DNA from: Neisseria zalophi
GTDB lineage: Bacteria > Pseudomonadota > Gammaproteobacteria > Burkholderiales > Neisseriaceae
Assembly (NCBI RefSeq): GCF_008807015.1
Contig: NZ_CP031700.1
Span: forward strand, 806,001-870,000
DNA length: 64,000 nt
Reading direction: 5' to 3'
Shown: piece by piece, positions 9,303 to 18,216 of the stretch
Numbering within the stretch: position 1 is the first letter of the stretch
Layout of the letters: each line of letters starts with the position of its first letter
The notes under the pieces: generated by a model
What the model was told of the DNA's origin: nothing
Database searches by the model: none
The model's input: the letters and a program-made list of their open reading frames with translations, nothing else
Translations under genes and position numbers: made by a program

Positions 9303-11861
9303 TTGAAAAACAATCATAAAATCAAACTAATCGCGGCTTCCGTAGCTTTCAGTACATCATTATCGGCCATGGGCGGTTTGGGTGGTCTGAGTGTTCAATC
9401 GAATCTTGGCGAGCCTTTTTCCGGTTCTGTTACGGTAACAGGTGAGGAAGCTCAAATATTATTGAATGGCGGCAGTGCTTCCCTTTCAAACAATAACTTG
9501 CGGACCAGTGTTAGAAAATCAGGTGATAATGCCGTTATCAGCATTCGTTCGAATGCACCAGTTAATGACCCTGTTTTGGTTTTCCAAGTCGGTGTAGGTG
9601 CACAATCACGTCAATACACCGCCATTATTGATCCGCCTGATTATTCTGCAGGGAAGGGTTCGAGTTCAAATAATACTAATACTGAAAAAGCTGTTGTTGC
9701 AGATAAAACAGGTGAACGTCCGCAAGAACAGCGTAGTTCATCTGCTCAAGCAAATTTAAGAGATAAAAAAGCACAAGAGCAAGCGAAAACTACACGTCAG
9801 AAATCAGCAGTTGTTATCCAGGCAGATAAAAAACGTAATGCTCGAAATACACAAGCTGTATCAGATAATAATCAAAAAGTATTATCTGGGGACTATACTG
9901 TTCGCCATGGCGAAACATTGACCTCTATTGCAGAGAAAGTACGCCCGAGCGGATTGAGTACTCATGACACGATTAATGCGTTGGTTGCTGCTAACCCTAA
10001 ACTCTTTCCAAATCAAAATCCTAACCTTATTAATGCCGGTAAGGTTTTAAGTATTCCTTCTGCGCAGGAATTAAAGCGCCTTGCACAACAGCCAGTAGCT
10101 ACCGGTGAAGTGAAAGAGTCTTTGCCATCTAAGCCAGAGCAGGTTGAAAAAACAGTATCTGCTTCAGCAGAAGCTACCGACCAGTCAGTAGAAACGCCTT
10201 CAGTTACCGTTGAGAATAAGACACCTAACGAAACACAAGATACAACAGTGATTGCCAGTGCGCCTGTTAATACTGCTTCAGAAGTGTCTGAGATGGCGAG
10301 TGAGGCTGTTGCAGAAGTATCTACCGAAGAGACTGCTTCGCAATCTCAACAAATAGTACCCACAGATACCGTACAGGAAGAACAGCCTGCTTCTTCTGAT
10401 GAAGATAGTGGTTGGTGGCGCTGGTTGTTATTTGCTGGTATTGCTGCTATTGCCTTATGGTTGTTATTGAAAGCGGTCGGCAAGAAAAAGCAAACACCAG
10501 ATGTGGTTTTTGCGGATGATGTGGAAGTAGAAGATGATATTGTTTTAGATAATGATATCAGCCAAGACAGTAATATTTTTACAGATACCGCCAAGAGTCA
10601 TGAAAAAGAAGTGTCTTCGGTAGGTTCTGAAGTAGCAAAAGATAATACCGGATCGGCGACCAAAGCTGCATTGGTGACAACTGCCACCGCTACTGCTGCT
10701 GATGCCACATCTAAATCGGATGACACATTGAATGTGGAAGATGATTTTGATGATGATATCTTCTTTACTGAAACCGAGGTGGTTCCGGTAGAAAAATCAG
10801 GTCAGGATTTCAATTTGGATTTGGGTGCTATTGATAAAGAGCAAGGAGCCATTGTTTCTAGTTCTTTAACCCAAGACGAAGAGACTCGAAAACGTCAAAA
10901 TGCTGACTGGGACAAAATTGAATCCACAGAAAGCGTATACGAGCCAGACCCTGAAAGTGAATATCAGCATATTGCTGTTGAGTTTGATGCGAATGCTAAC
11001 AAAGCTGATAAACCTGAATCGGGTGCCGAAGAACAAACGGATATCAATCTTGATACTGAAACAGTAGAAGCTGATTCAGTTGAAGCACCTAAAGATGGTT
11101 TACAACCATTAGTTGAGTCAGCTCAAAAACCGGTTGAACTTGAATATGAACAACCTGCTACTGAGATAAGTGGAACGACGGATACGCTTTCAGAAGATAA
11201 TACATCTGATATTACAACGGATAGAGCAGACACCACTTCATTTGCTGAAAGTAGTACGCCTATTACAGCAGATCAAGATGACAATGCACTTGAATTTGAA
11301 ATAGTAGGCGACCAAACATCTGAAAATGTGTCAGTGCAAACTGCGCAGCAGGCAGAAGAAGATGTAGAAACACCGTTGGAGTTTGATATTGCTGAAACAT
11401 CAGCAGCATCAGATAGTGCACAGATTGATAATACATTTGAAAAAGCTGATATTCATAATGAATCGATTGAAGATGCCAACTTAGCTGCTTCAACACAAGA
11501 TACCGTACAAGTGGCTAAAGATGATTTAGGTTGGACACCGGATCAGCAAGAAGAGGGCATTTCTTTCCAAGATTCTGAAGATTTAAGTAAGCCGATTGAG
11601 TTGGCTACCGCTGAGGATACAGAAACCATCGAGTGGGAAAGTATCAGCGTTGATGAGGAAGATAGCCAAAGTGATGATGGATTCATTTCCGAATCTGTAG
11701 GTATGACTGCACCGCTTGAAGCTAAATATGAATTGGCGCAAATGTATATGGAGATTGGTGATCCTGATGCAGCACGTGAAACGCTTCAAGAACTTTTAGA
11801 AGAATCAAGCGGGGATATTTTGGAAAAAACCAAAGAAATGCTTGCCGAACTGAATAAATAG
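9303..11861 (+). CDS. tspA: TspA/FimV-type LysM and TPR membrane protein
   Basis: This long, acidic protein (852 residues from the chosen start) belongs to the FimV/TspA family. FimV promotes type IV pilus function and polar organisation; Neisseria TspA is a T-cell-stimulating antigen. Order: signal peptide (KLIAASVAFSTSLSAMG), a FimV N-terminal beta domain, a LysM peptidoglycan-binding motif (about 195-250, YTVRHGETLTSIAEKV), a Ser/Thr/Glu-rich linker, one transmembrane helix (about 370-392, WWRWLLFAGIAAIALWLLL), an acidic cytoplasmic region, and the FimV C-terminal TPR (LEAKYELAQMYMEIGDPDAA). The start is a TTG at 9303 with AGGGGA 7 bp upstream. A TTG at 9285 is in frame but lacks a ribosome site. 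Confidence 0.92.
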   Translation: MKNNHKIKLIAASVAFSTSLSAMGGLGGLSVQSNLGEPFSGSVTVTGEEAQILLNGGSASLSNNNLRTSVRKSGDNAVISIRSNAPVNDPVLVFQVGVGAQSRQYTAIIDPPDYSAGKGSSSNNTNTEKAVVADKTGERPQEQRSSSAQANLRDKKAQEQAKTTRQKSAVVIQADKKRNARNTQAVSDNNQKVLSGDYTVRHGETLTSIAEKVRPSGLSTHDTINALVAANPKLFPNQNPNLINAGKVLSIPSAQELKRLAQQPVATGEVKESLPSKPEQVEKTVSASAEATDQSVETPSVTVENKTPNETQDTTVIASAPVNTASEVSEMASEAVAEVSTEETASQSQQIVPTDTVQEEQPASSDEDSGWWRWLLFAGIAAIALWLLLKAVGKKKQTPDVVFADDVEVEDDIVLDNDISQDSNIFTDTAKSHEKEVSSVGSEVAKDNTGSATKAALVTTATATAADATSKSDDTLNVEDDFDDDIFFTETEVVPVEKSGQDFNLDLGAIDKEQGAIVSSSLTQDEETRKRQNADWDKIESTESVYEPDPESEYQHIAVEFDANANKADKPESGAEEQTDINLDTETVEADSVEAPKDGLQPLVESAQKPVELEYEQPATEISGTTDTLSEDNTSDITTDRADTTSFAESSTPITADQDDNALEFEIVGDQTSENVSVQTAQQAEEDVETPLEFDIAETSAASDSAQIDNTFEKADIHNESIEDANLAASTQDTVQVAKDDLGWTPDQQEEGISFQDSEDLSKPIELATAEDTETIEWESISVDEEDSQSDDGFISESVGMTAPLEAKYELAQMYMEIGDPDAARETLQELLEESSGDILEKTKEMLAELNK

Positions 11862-11877
11862 TTTTGAGAGTGTAATA

Positions 11878-11907
11878 AAAAAATGCCGTCTGAAGACGGC
11901 ATTTTTT
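11878..11907 (+). terminator. Terminator after tspA (DUS-containing)
   Basis: AAAAAATGCCGTCT is followed at once by its complement AGACGGCATTTTTT. The stem is GC-rich with an A-run and a T-run, 17 bp after the tspA stop. The left arm plus loop contains ATGCCGTCTGAA, the AT-DUS variant. Confidence 0.9.
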
Positions 11908-11984
11908 GTTGCTCATAATAAACGGCAAATAATGAAATTTAACATTTAAGATATATTAAATTTTTGATATTTCATTTGTAAGCT

Positions 11985-12791
11985 TTATTTTTTCAACTGG
12001 CGTTTCACGGTATTAAAAAATCCCCTAAGAATATCAATATCCTCTTGTTGCGTATTGGCACTGAAAAAGAGATTTTGCATACGCCGCATTAGTCGATCAC
12101 TGTTGCGTCGGTTGAAAAAGCCGACATCATTCATCACACTTTCCATGTGGTTAACCATGCCGAGAATTTGATTGTGTGTTGCCGGATTATTTTCTTGTTC
12201 TAAATGCGTCATCGGCATATCGGTTTGACTGAATAATTCATAACATACCACTTGCACGGCTTGTGCCAGATTCAGGGAAAAGTATTCGGGGTTTCCATTA
12301 ATCGTCATCAATCTATTACAGTTTTGCACTTCTTCTATACTCAAACCAAATGTTTCGTTACCGAACACTAAAGCGACCTGATGGCCGTCTGAAGCGGCTT
12401 GAAGCAGCTCCGGAACCAATTGGTGTGGTGTTTGTAGGGGAGCGGTTAACTCACGTTTACGGCTGGTTAGTGCGCAGCTCAAAGTGGTTTCTGCCAAAGC
12501 TTCTTTTAGTGATCCGACAATACGGGCGTTTTGAAGAACGTCCGCAGCACCGGATGCCAGCACAAAGCTCTCTTCTGGCAGTTTAAATTTTTCCGGTTGT
12601 TCAGCATCAAAAACCGGTGGTTGTTCGGTCATTGGTGTGGCGATTAATTGCGGTGCGACCAGCGTTAGACGGTGTAATCCCATGGTTTTCATGGCGCGTG
12701 CAGCCGAACCAATATTGGCCGGATGGCTGGTTCGGGTTAAAACAATGTGGATGTTATCAAGATAGGCAGGTAAAGTAGGTATGGGGCTCAT
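11985..12791 (-). CDS. trmJ: tRNA (cytidine/uridine-32 2'-O) methyltransferase TrmJ
   Basis: This 268-residue SPOUT-class methyltransferase fits TrmJ, which methylates the ribose of nucleotide 32 in the anticodon loop of several tRNAs. The N-terminal SPOUT domain shows IHIVLTRTSHPANIGSAARA (about 11-30) with the conserved Arg and Asn. The knot that binds S-adenosylmethionine is VALVFGNETFGLSIEEV and YFSLNLAQAVQVVCYEL. A helical C-terminal extension (about 190-268) is typical of TrmJ rather than other SpoU members. It diverges from suhB; the 185-bp gap holds a full DUS. Confidence 0.93.
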   Translation of the reverse strand: MSPIPTLPAYLDNIHIVLTRTSHPANIGSAARAMKTMGLHRLTLVAPQLIATPMTEQPPVFDAEQPEKFKLPEESFVLASGAADVLQNARIVGSLKEALAETTLSCALTSRKRELTAPLQTPHQLVPELLQAASDGHQVALVFGNETFGLSIEEVQNCNRLMTINGNPEYFSLNLAQAVQVVCYELFSQTDMPMTHLEQENNPATHNQILGMVNHMESVMNDVGFFNRRNSDRLMRRMQNLFFSANTQQEDIDILRGFFNTVKRQLKK

Positions 12792-12976
12792 GTTTTATTT
12801 TCGTAACAAGGGTATAATAATAGCTTGATATTTTTTCAGATGACTTATTCGGATTGTGTTCGAAAAACAGCATTTAAAGCCAAAGGCCGTCTGAAAAGCT
12901 CTTTAACAACATTGGAAACAGCGTAAACACTGTGTTTTTACGTTAAGACTTATTGTACCTGATTAGAAAGAATGCC

Positions 12977-13765
12977 ATGAACCCGATTTTAAATACTGCT
13001 TTTAAAGCTGCCCGTAAAGCAGGCGATATGATGATTCGCGCCGCCAATAATCTGAATGCGGTAAAAACCGACAGCAAAGCGTTTAATGATTTTGTTTCCG
13101 ATGTTGATCGTACGGCAGAAGCCATTTTGGTTGATGCATTGAAAGAGGCTTATCCGCATCATAGAATTCTGGCTGAAGAAAGCGGCGCTCATGGTAAAAC
13201 AACAGCGGAATACGAATGGATTATTGATCCGCTGGATGGTACAACCAACTATCTGCACGGTCATCCGCAATATGCGATTTCTATGGCGCTCCGTCATAAA
13301 GGTGTTTTGCAGGAAGCATTAGTTTACGCGCCTGAGCGTAATGATTTATACATGGCTTCTCGCGGGCAGGGCGCATTGTTGAATGACCGCCGTATCCGGG
13401 TTTCTAATCGTATTGAGTTAAACCGCTGTTTGATCGGCACGGGTTTTCCAGTGGTTGATCAGAGTATGATGGATACTTATCTGGCTATTTTAAAAGATTT
13501 TTTAGCAAAAACTGCAGGCGGTCGCCGTGAGGGTGCTGCTGCTTTGGATTTGTGTGCCGTGGCCTGTGGGCGCTTGGATGGCTTTTTTGAATTTAACCTT
13601 AAGCCGTGGGATATTGCGGCGGGTGCGTTGATGGTTCAGGAAGCAGGCGGCATTGTAACGGATATGCAGGGCAATGAGCATTGGCTGGAAAGCGGCGATA
13701 TTGTTGCAGGTAATCCGAAAGTGTTGGGTCAGATGTTGCAAATTATTGCACCGCATGTGAAATAA
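12977..13765 (+). CDS. suhB: Inositol-1-monophosphatase (SuhB)
   Basis: This 262-residue enzyme of the inositol monophosphatase family carries the metal-binding motifs EESGAHG (Glu), WIIDPLDGTTNYLHG (Asp-Pro-x-Asp-Gly-Thr) and KPWDIAAGALMVQEAGG (Trp-Asp-x-Ala-Ala-Gly). SuhB hydrolyses inositol 1-phosphate; in enteric bacteria it also joins the rRNA antitermination complex. Start chosen at ATG 12977 after an AGAAAG ribosome site; the in-frame TTG at 12953 has none. Its DUS-pair terminator has been split by the IS element downstream. Confidence 0.95.
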   Translation: MNPILNTAFKAARKAGDMMIRAANNLNAVKTDSKAFNDFVSDVDRTAEAILVDALKEAYPHHRILAEESGAHGKTTAEYEWIIDPLDGTTNYLHGHPQYAISMALRHKGVLQEALVYAPERNDLYMASRGQGALLNDRRIRVSNRIELNRCLIGTGFPVVDQSMMDTYLAILKDFLAKTAGGRREGAAALDLCAVACGRLDGFFEFNLKPWDIAAGALMVQEAGGIVTDMQGNEHWLESGDIVAGNPKVLGQMLQIIAPHVK

Positions 13766-13843
13766 AATACGTATTTAAAGTTTAAAAAGGCCGTCTGAAT
13801 AATTGATCTGACCCCCAAATCTTGGACAAACATAAAAGCCTTT

Positions 13844-14665
13844 TCAGGCTGCCTTTTCGAGCTGGGTTCTGTATGCCACAGGACTCAGCTTTTTCAATTT
13901 CAAACTACATCTGTCATGATTGTAGTATCGTATATAGTCATCTATTGTCTGCATCAGCTCTGTTGTCGAAAGTTTGCCTTCTTGATAAAAGCATTCCGTC
14001 TTCAGTATCGCAAAGAAGCTTTCCATCGGTGCATTGTCCCAACAATTGCCTTTACGCGACATACTCTTCACTATGCCGTGTTCCGCCAACGTGCGGCGGT
14101 AAGCTTCCGTACGGTATAGCACACCTTGATCGGAATGCAGCAGCACTTTATCTGCCTTTGTCAGTTTGCAGACCGCATCATTCAGCATTCTTTCCACCAT
14201 CTCGCTGTTCGGGCGACGGCTCATCGCATAAGCGACGATTTCGCGGTTAAATACATCCAATATCGGTGACAGATACAGTTTACCATTGCTGCACTTGAAT
14301 TCGGTGGCATCTGTCAGCCATTTCTCATTGGGTTTTTGCGCCTCAAAGCGGCGGTTCAGAATATTATCCGACGGTTCTCCCATTGCCGGATGGCGGTAGG
14401 CTTTTTTCGGACGCACTTTGGCTTTCAATTGCAGCAGTTTCATCAAACGGGCAACCTTTTTCTTATTCCATGACAAAGTGGCGGCAATCCGCCTGTATCC
14501 GTAACGCCCTTGATGGCGGGCATAAACTTCGGCAACGGTAGCTTTGTCCTGTTCGTCCGGATCGGGTCGGCCGTGGTGGTAATAAAAGCTGCTTTTGGGC
14601 AGTGCAGCACTGTGCAGCAGGTATTTAAGCGGATGTTTTGCCCTCAGTGCTTGGACGGCTTCGCT
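13844..14665 (-). CDS. IS3-family transposase OrfB (catalytic part, reached by -1 frameshift)
   Basis: This is the catalytic DDE half of the transposase. An ATG-initiated reading starts at 14476, but the open frame runs back to the A-run at 14665-14670 in the -1 frame relative to orfA. It adds the usual OrfB N terminus (LPKSSFYYHH, then GRYGYRRIAATL). DDE residues are visible in WLTDATEF (first Asp), LLHSDQGVLY (second Asp) and the C-terminal CWDNAPMESFFAILKTE (Glu). The stop codon overlaps the foreign uptake sequence. No internal stop or deletion was seen, so the fused OrfAB protein should be catalytically complete. Confidence 0.9.
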   Translation of the reverse strand, partial: SEAVQALRAKHPLKYLLHSAALPKSSFYYHHGRPDPDEQDKATVAEVYARHQGRYGYRRIAATLSWNKKKVARLMKLLQLKAKVRPKKAYRHPAMGEPSDNILNRRFEAQKPNEKWLTDATEFKCSNGKLYLSPILDVFNREIVAYAMSRRPNSEMVERMLNDAVCKLTKADKVLLHSDQGVLYRTEAYRRTLAEHGIVKSMSRKGNCWDNAPMESFFAILKTECFYQEGKLSTTELMQTIDDYIRYYNHDRCSLKLKKLSPVAYRTQLEKAA

Positions 14666-14991
14666 TTTTTGGCGACCGCTTCTTTCTGCCTGAGGGCTTT
14701 TAATTCCTTTAGATAGTCGTTCTCCGCCCGCATATAGCGCAACTCTTCGATTAGTTCCGCCTGTGTTTTTTCGTGGTCGGGTTTATCGACGATAAAGGGG
14801 TTTTTGCGTTTGATGATCATAATGGCCTGCGGATGCTCAAGTGCGCGGATGCCGCCTTGGTTGTATGCGGCTATCCAACGGCGTAAATGGGTACGGGAAA
14901 TATTAAAGTGATCGGCAGTACGCTGTTGGCTGCGTACGCGCTGATAATATTGTACGGCTTGGTATTTAAAGTCTAATGTATATTTGCTCAT
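14644..14991 (-). CDS. IS3-family transposase OrfA (helix-turn-helix part)
   Basis: OrfA, 115 residues from ATG 14991, starts MSKYTLDFKYQAVQYYQ and has the helix-turn-helix RTADHFNISRTHLRRWIAAY that recognises the element ends. A C-terminal coiled coil follows (ELIEELRYMRAENDYLKELK). Near its end, codons AAA-AAA (14665-14670) form a slippery run. A -1 slip there reads on as SEAVQALRAKHPLKYLL into orfB. The longer frame up to 15048 runs into the terminal repeat and is not a likely start. Confidence 0.88.
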   Translation of the reverse strand: MSKYTLDFKYQAVQYYQRVRSQQRTADHFNISRTHLRRWIAAYNQGGIRALEHPQAIMIIKRKNPFIVDKPDHEKTQAELIEELRYMRAENDYLKELKALRQKEAVAKKAKPSKH

Positions 14992-15070
14992 AAGAAAACT
15001 GCACCTTAATGGGTTGGAGGAGTGTCCAACTTTTGGGGTGCAGTTCATAATATTCAGACGGCCTTTTTGT

Positions 15071-17530
15071 TTACTTTCTTTTTAATAATCTTAGAGCATT
15101 GGCAACGACGATAATCGAGCTGAAACTCATGCCGGCCGCTGCTATCCATGGTGTGACATAGCCGAAAACAGCCAAAGGCACAACGATAATATTATAGACC
15201 CCCGCCCAAACCAGATTTTGGCGGATAATCATTCGGGTACGGCGTGCCTGCTCGATCATTTTAGGCAGCACGCGCATATCTTCGTTTAATAAAATAACGT
15301 CGGCACCGTCACGGGCTACATCCGCACCGCCGGATACCGCCACCGATACATCGGCTTGTGCTAAAACTGGGGCATCGTTAATACCGTCGCCAACCATCAG
15401 AACCGTACATTGTTGGTGCTGGAGTGTGTCTACATAAGCGAGTTTGTCTTCGGGTGAAGCTTCGGCTCGATAGATATCCAATGCCAATTCTTCGGCTAAA
15501 TGCCGTACGGTTTCGGTGCGGTCACCACTGAGCAGGTGCAGGCGCATACCTTGGGATTTTAAAGCCGACAGCATTTCGGCAATACCGTCTTTCACTTCGT
15601 CTTCTAATAAAAAGGCCGTCTGAAAACCTTGGCTGTTGCCGAGATAGACAATGCTGCCGTTGTGTTGGATATCGGCCTGTTCGGGTGGATTTCCGGCAAT
15701 TTCGGCAACAAAATCGGCTTTGCCCAAGGCCCAGATATCGGTTTCGCCATGAATATTGAGTTGTGCGCGCACACCGCTGCCGACATGGTTTATCCGCTGT
15801 TCCGCTATCGGATGGGCCATCTCGTTTTCCGGCAAAATCTGTTGTGCGTAGGCTAGAATGGCCTTGGCTATCGGATGTTCCGATTGGCTTTCGAGCATTT
15901 GTGCGGCCATAACGGCATCTTCTTCGTTCAGATGGCCTAAAGAAACGGTTTGGATAACGGATAAGGTACCTTTGGTCAGCGTACCGGTTTTATCGAATAC
16001 AACATCATTGATTTGCGCTAAGGCTTCCAAACTGCCGCTACCGGATACTAAGATGCCGTCTGAAGCCAAGCTGCCGGTAGAGGCGGCTAACGCGGCGGGG
16101 GTGGCTAGGGAAAGCGCGCATGGGCAGGTGATAACCAAGAGCGAAACCGTGATCCATAATGCCGTTACCGGATCCGCATAAATGGCCCAGCCGATAAAAA
16201 CGGGAATAGCGAGTATTAACAAGCTCGAAATAAATGATGCAGCATAGCGGTCGGCCAGCTCGGCCAATTTCGGTTTTTGTGCCAGAGCACGGTCGAGCAA
16301 TTTGACGATATGTGATAAGCGGGTATTGTTGCCGATTTGTTCGGTGCGGATAATCAACGGGCTTAATGTGTTTAAGGTGCCGGCAACCACTTGATCACCT
16401 TGTTTTTTCGATACGGGCAGGCTTTCTCCGGTTAGCATGGCTTCGTTGACTTCGCTTTCCCCCGACAATACTTCTCCATCAATAGGGATTACCTCGCCCG
16501 GATAAACGGCTACGGTATCGCCGACGGCCAACTGCACAACCGCAGCTTCCCGAACCTGTTCACTTTCCGGATAATCGGGCAGACGGTGGCAGAATGCCGG
16601 TATCAGTTTTACCAGTCTTTCCGCCGCATCGCCTGCTTTATGCCGCGCCACCTGTTCCATATAACGGCCGGCCAGCAAAAAGAAGATAAACATTGCCACC
16701 GATTCGAAATACATACCTTGCCCCGAATCGCTGATTAAGCTGTACACTCCGGCAATAAAAGTGAGGGTAATCGCCAGTGCAACCGGTGTATCCATACCGG
16801 TACGGCGGTTTTTGATATCGCGCCGCATACCTTTATAAAACGGAACCGCCGAATAAAACATAGCGGGTAAGACCATTAGGAATGCGCCCCAATGTAACAG
16901 GCTTAAAAACAACGGCTCGATTTCATCGCTGTAAAGATAAGTGGGTATGGCAAACATCATGGTTTGCATCATGGATAGTCCGGCCACGGCCAAACGGATT
17001 AATGACTGCTTACGTTCCGCCTGTATCTGCTCTTCCATTTTTTGAGCATCGTAAGGAACGGCGGTATAACCAGTTTGTTGAATCAGCAGCAAAATGGAGG
17101 AAAGCGACAGTTTAACCGAGTCCCAAGCGATACGTACGCGACGGGTACTGTAATTTAAGTCGGCTCTTACTATGCCATCAGTGCGTAGCAACCGTTGTTC
17201 AATCAGCCAAACACAGGCGGCGCAAGTGATGCCGCCGAGCATCAATACCGCTTCACGCTCACCATCGGCACTTTGTTCGACAAATTCTGCCTGTACTTCG
17301 GGTAAGTCATAGAGTTTTAAACGGTCTAAAATTTCTTGCGGGGGCAGGGCGGCTTTTTCGGCATCGGCGGTACGCTGTTTATAGTAGTTTCCCAATCCCG
17401 CATCAATAATACTTTGTGCCACTGCTTGGCAGCCGGCACAACAAGTATCGTGTGATTCGTTTTCATAAATCACCGGAAAAGAAAGATTGTCGGGCACATC
17501 AAGCCCGCAATGGAAACATGTTTTTTTCAT
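15071..17530 (-). CDS. ccoI: Copper-translocating P-type ATPase of the CcoI/FixI type
   Basis: This P1B-type ATPase of about 819 residues is of the CcoI/FixI/CopA2 class, which exports copper to the periplasm for assembly of the cbb3 oxidase copper site. The N-terminal Cys-rich domain (CFHCGLDVP and [10 protein letters not shown]) precedes a heavy-metal domain with CAAC ([13 protein letters not shown]). The transport motif is [13 protein letters not shown], the phosphorylation site DKTGTLT, the nucleotide-binding motif SEHPIAKAI, and the hinge GDGINDAP. About eight membrane helices are present. Start set at ATG 17530; an in-frame TTG at 17566 is less likely. The other cbb3 genes are not in this window. 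Two DUS copies lie in the frame. Confidence 0.93.
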   Translation of the reverse strand: MKKTCFHCGLDVPDNLSFPVIYENESHDTCCAGCQAVAQSIIDAGLGNYYKQRTADAEKAALPPQEILDRLKLYDLPEVQAEFVEQSADGEREAVLMLGGITCAACVWLIEQRLLRTDGIVRADLNYSTRRVRIAWDSVKLSLSSILLLIQQTGYTAVPYDAQKMEEQIQAERKQSLIRLAVAGLSMMQTMMFAIPTYLYSDEIEPLFLSLLHWGAFLMVLPAMFYSAVPFYKGMRRDIKNRRTGMDTPVALAITLTFIAGVYSLISDSGQGMYFESVAMFIFFLLAGRYMEQVARHKAGDAAERLVKLIPAFCHRLPDYPESEQVREAAVVQLAVGDTVAVYPGEVIPIDGEVLSGESEVNEAMLTGESLPVSKKQGDQVVAGTLNTLSPLIIRTEQIGNNTRLSHIVKLLDRALAQKPKLAELADRYAASFISSLLILAIPVFIGWAIYADPVTALWITVSLLVITCPCALSLATPAALAASTGSLASDGILVSGSGSLEALAQINDVVFDKTGTLTKGTLSVIQTVSLGHLNEEDAVMAAQMLESQSEHPIAKAILAYAQQILPENEMAHPIAEQRINHVGSGVRAQLNIHGETDIWALGKADFVAEIAGNPPEQADIQHNGSIVYLGNSQGFQTAFLLEDEVKDGIAEMLSALKSQGMRLHLLSGDRTETVRHLAEELALDIYRAEASPEDKLAYVDTLQHQQCTVLMVGDGINDAPVLAQADVSVAVSGGADVARDGADVILLNEDMRVLPKMIEQARRTRMIIRQNLVWAGVYNIIVVPLAVFGYVTPWIAAAGMSFSSIIVVANALRLLKRK

Positions 17531-17821
17531 GGCAGCGATTGTACGCGCACGACTTTTAAGGGGCAACGGAAAAGAAAAGTAGTAGGCGTAAGCAGAGGAT
17601 TATACTGATCAATGGTTAAAAAATTAAATATTAATGCATACAATTTATTACGTAAATTTACAACATAATTTTACTGGAAATAATTTTAACATCAAATTTT
17701 TAAACAAAGTTCTTTTAAAAAAAAATTGATTACCATATAATATTTCCCATAATATGATTTTTTCATTAAAAAAAATTAACAAATAAAACACATTTAAAAA
17801 CGTTTTTCACTTGGAGTAAAT
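17531..17821. other. AT-rich gap between ccoI and the small membrane ORF
   Basis: About 290 bp of strongly AT-rich DNA with long A- and T-runs (17640-17800). No ORF, uptake sequence or RNA was recognised. It must hold the divergent promoters for ccoI and the small ORF at 17822, but no box was clear enough to call. Confidence 0.5.
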
Positions 17822-17992
17822 ATGATTGATCGTCTGATGCCGATTTTTGCTTTAATTGGGGTGCTTTCTACATTTTGCTATGCAGGTTTGGCGGTATGGG
17901 CTGTATATAGCAATATTAACGAACTCAAGAAAAAACGAAACCACTCAAAACATCATACGATCAAGGGCTCCCTAGATTGTTGGCTGAGATAA
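17822..17992 (+). CDS. Small single-pass membrane protein, unknown
   Basis: A 56-codon ORF with a good ribosome site (TTGGAG 7 bp before the ATG) that ends TAA. Residues 7-30 (PIFALIGVLSTFCYAGLAVW) form one hydrophobic helix. A short basic tail with NINELKKKRNH follows, so the tail is probably cytoplasmic. A strong terminator for this strand lies 160 bp downstream, supporting a real transcription unit. It diverges from ccoI. It is not CcoS or CcoQ as far as I can judge. I do not recognise the family, so the function is unknown. Confidence 0.55.
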   Translation: MIDRLMPIFALIGVLSTFCYAGLAVWAVYSNINELKKKRNHSKHHTIKGSLDCWLR

Positions 17993-18151
17993 TATCTGTT
18001 GCAGATAACTTTAAATAACTATTATTTATTTTTTAGTTAGAACAGTATTGATTTTATTGGGTTATCGGGAATCCAATGGGGGGATTGTTTCTCGGTATCA
18101 ATAATATTATCGGTATACTTATTTACGAGGCTGTATAGATGTTTGTAAATG

Positions 18152-18199
18152 AATATCGGGCGGTTATAGAAATCAATCTGTAACCGCCCGATATTTTTT
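18152..18199 (+). terminator. Strong intrinsic terminator between the small ORF and prfC
   Basis: The perfect 15-bp stem AATATCGGGCGGTTA (18152-18166) and its complement (18181-18195) encloses a 14-nt loop and is followed by a run of T. The T-run favours plus-strand transcription, though prfC also ends 17 bp away on the other strand. No uptake sequence is involved. Confidence 0.85.
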
Positions 18200-18216
18200 T
18201 CAATTAAAGGCTTCGA

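Larger units (their letters stand above)
13804..15047 (-). mobile_element. IS3-family insertion sequence, complete, with 4-bp target duplication
   Basis: The 1244-bp element begins TGATCTG and ends CAGTTCA, with imperfect terminal inverted repeats of about 25 bp (left TGATCTGACCCCCAAATCTT, right read inward TGAACTGCACCCCAAAAGTT). It is flanked by the direct repeat TAAT (13800-13803 and 15048-15051). It holds overlapping orfA and orfB joined by a -1 frameshift site, the layout of the IS3 family (IS150-like). Both frames are open, so it looks potentially active. A copy of the uptake motif AGGCAGCCTGAA, a dialect other than the host's, lies at 13843-13854. Confidence 0.92.
13784..15068. terminator. 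DUS-pair terminator interrupted by the IS element
   Basis: The perfect 17-bp arms AAAAAGGCCGTCTGAAT (13784-13800) and ATTCAGACGGCCTTTTT (15052-15068) would form one hairpin with a 3-nt loop if the IS and one copy of its 4-bp duplication were removed. It would have ended both suhB and the convergent ccoI. With 1.25 kb between the arms it can no longer act as a normal intrinsic terminator. Confidence 0.85.

Noticed and set aside
13844-14476. Transposase OrfB could be read as a truncated gene, suggesting a dead IS
   Set aside because: The frame is open back to the A6 run at 14665-14670, the normal -1 frameshift site of IS3 elements, and both ends and the target duplication are intact.
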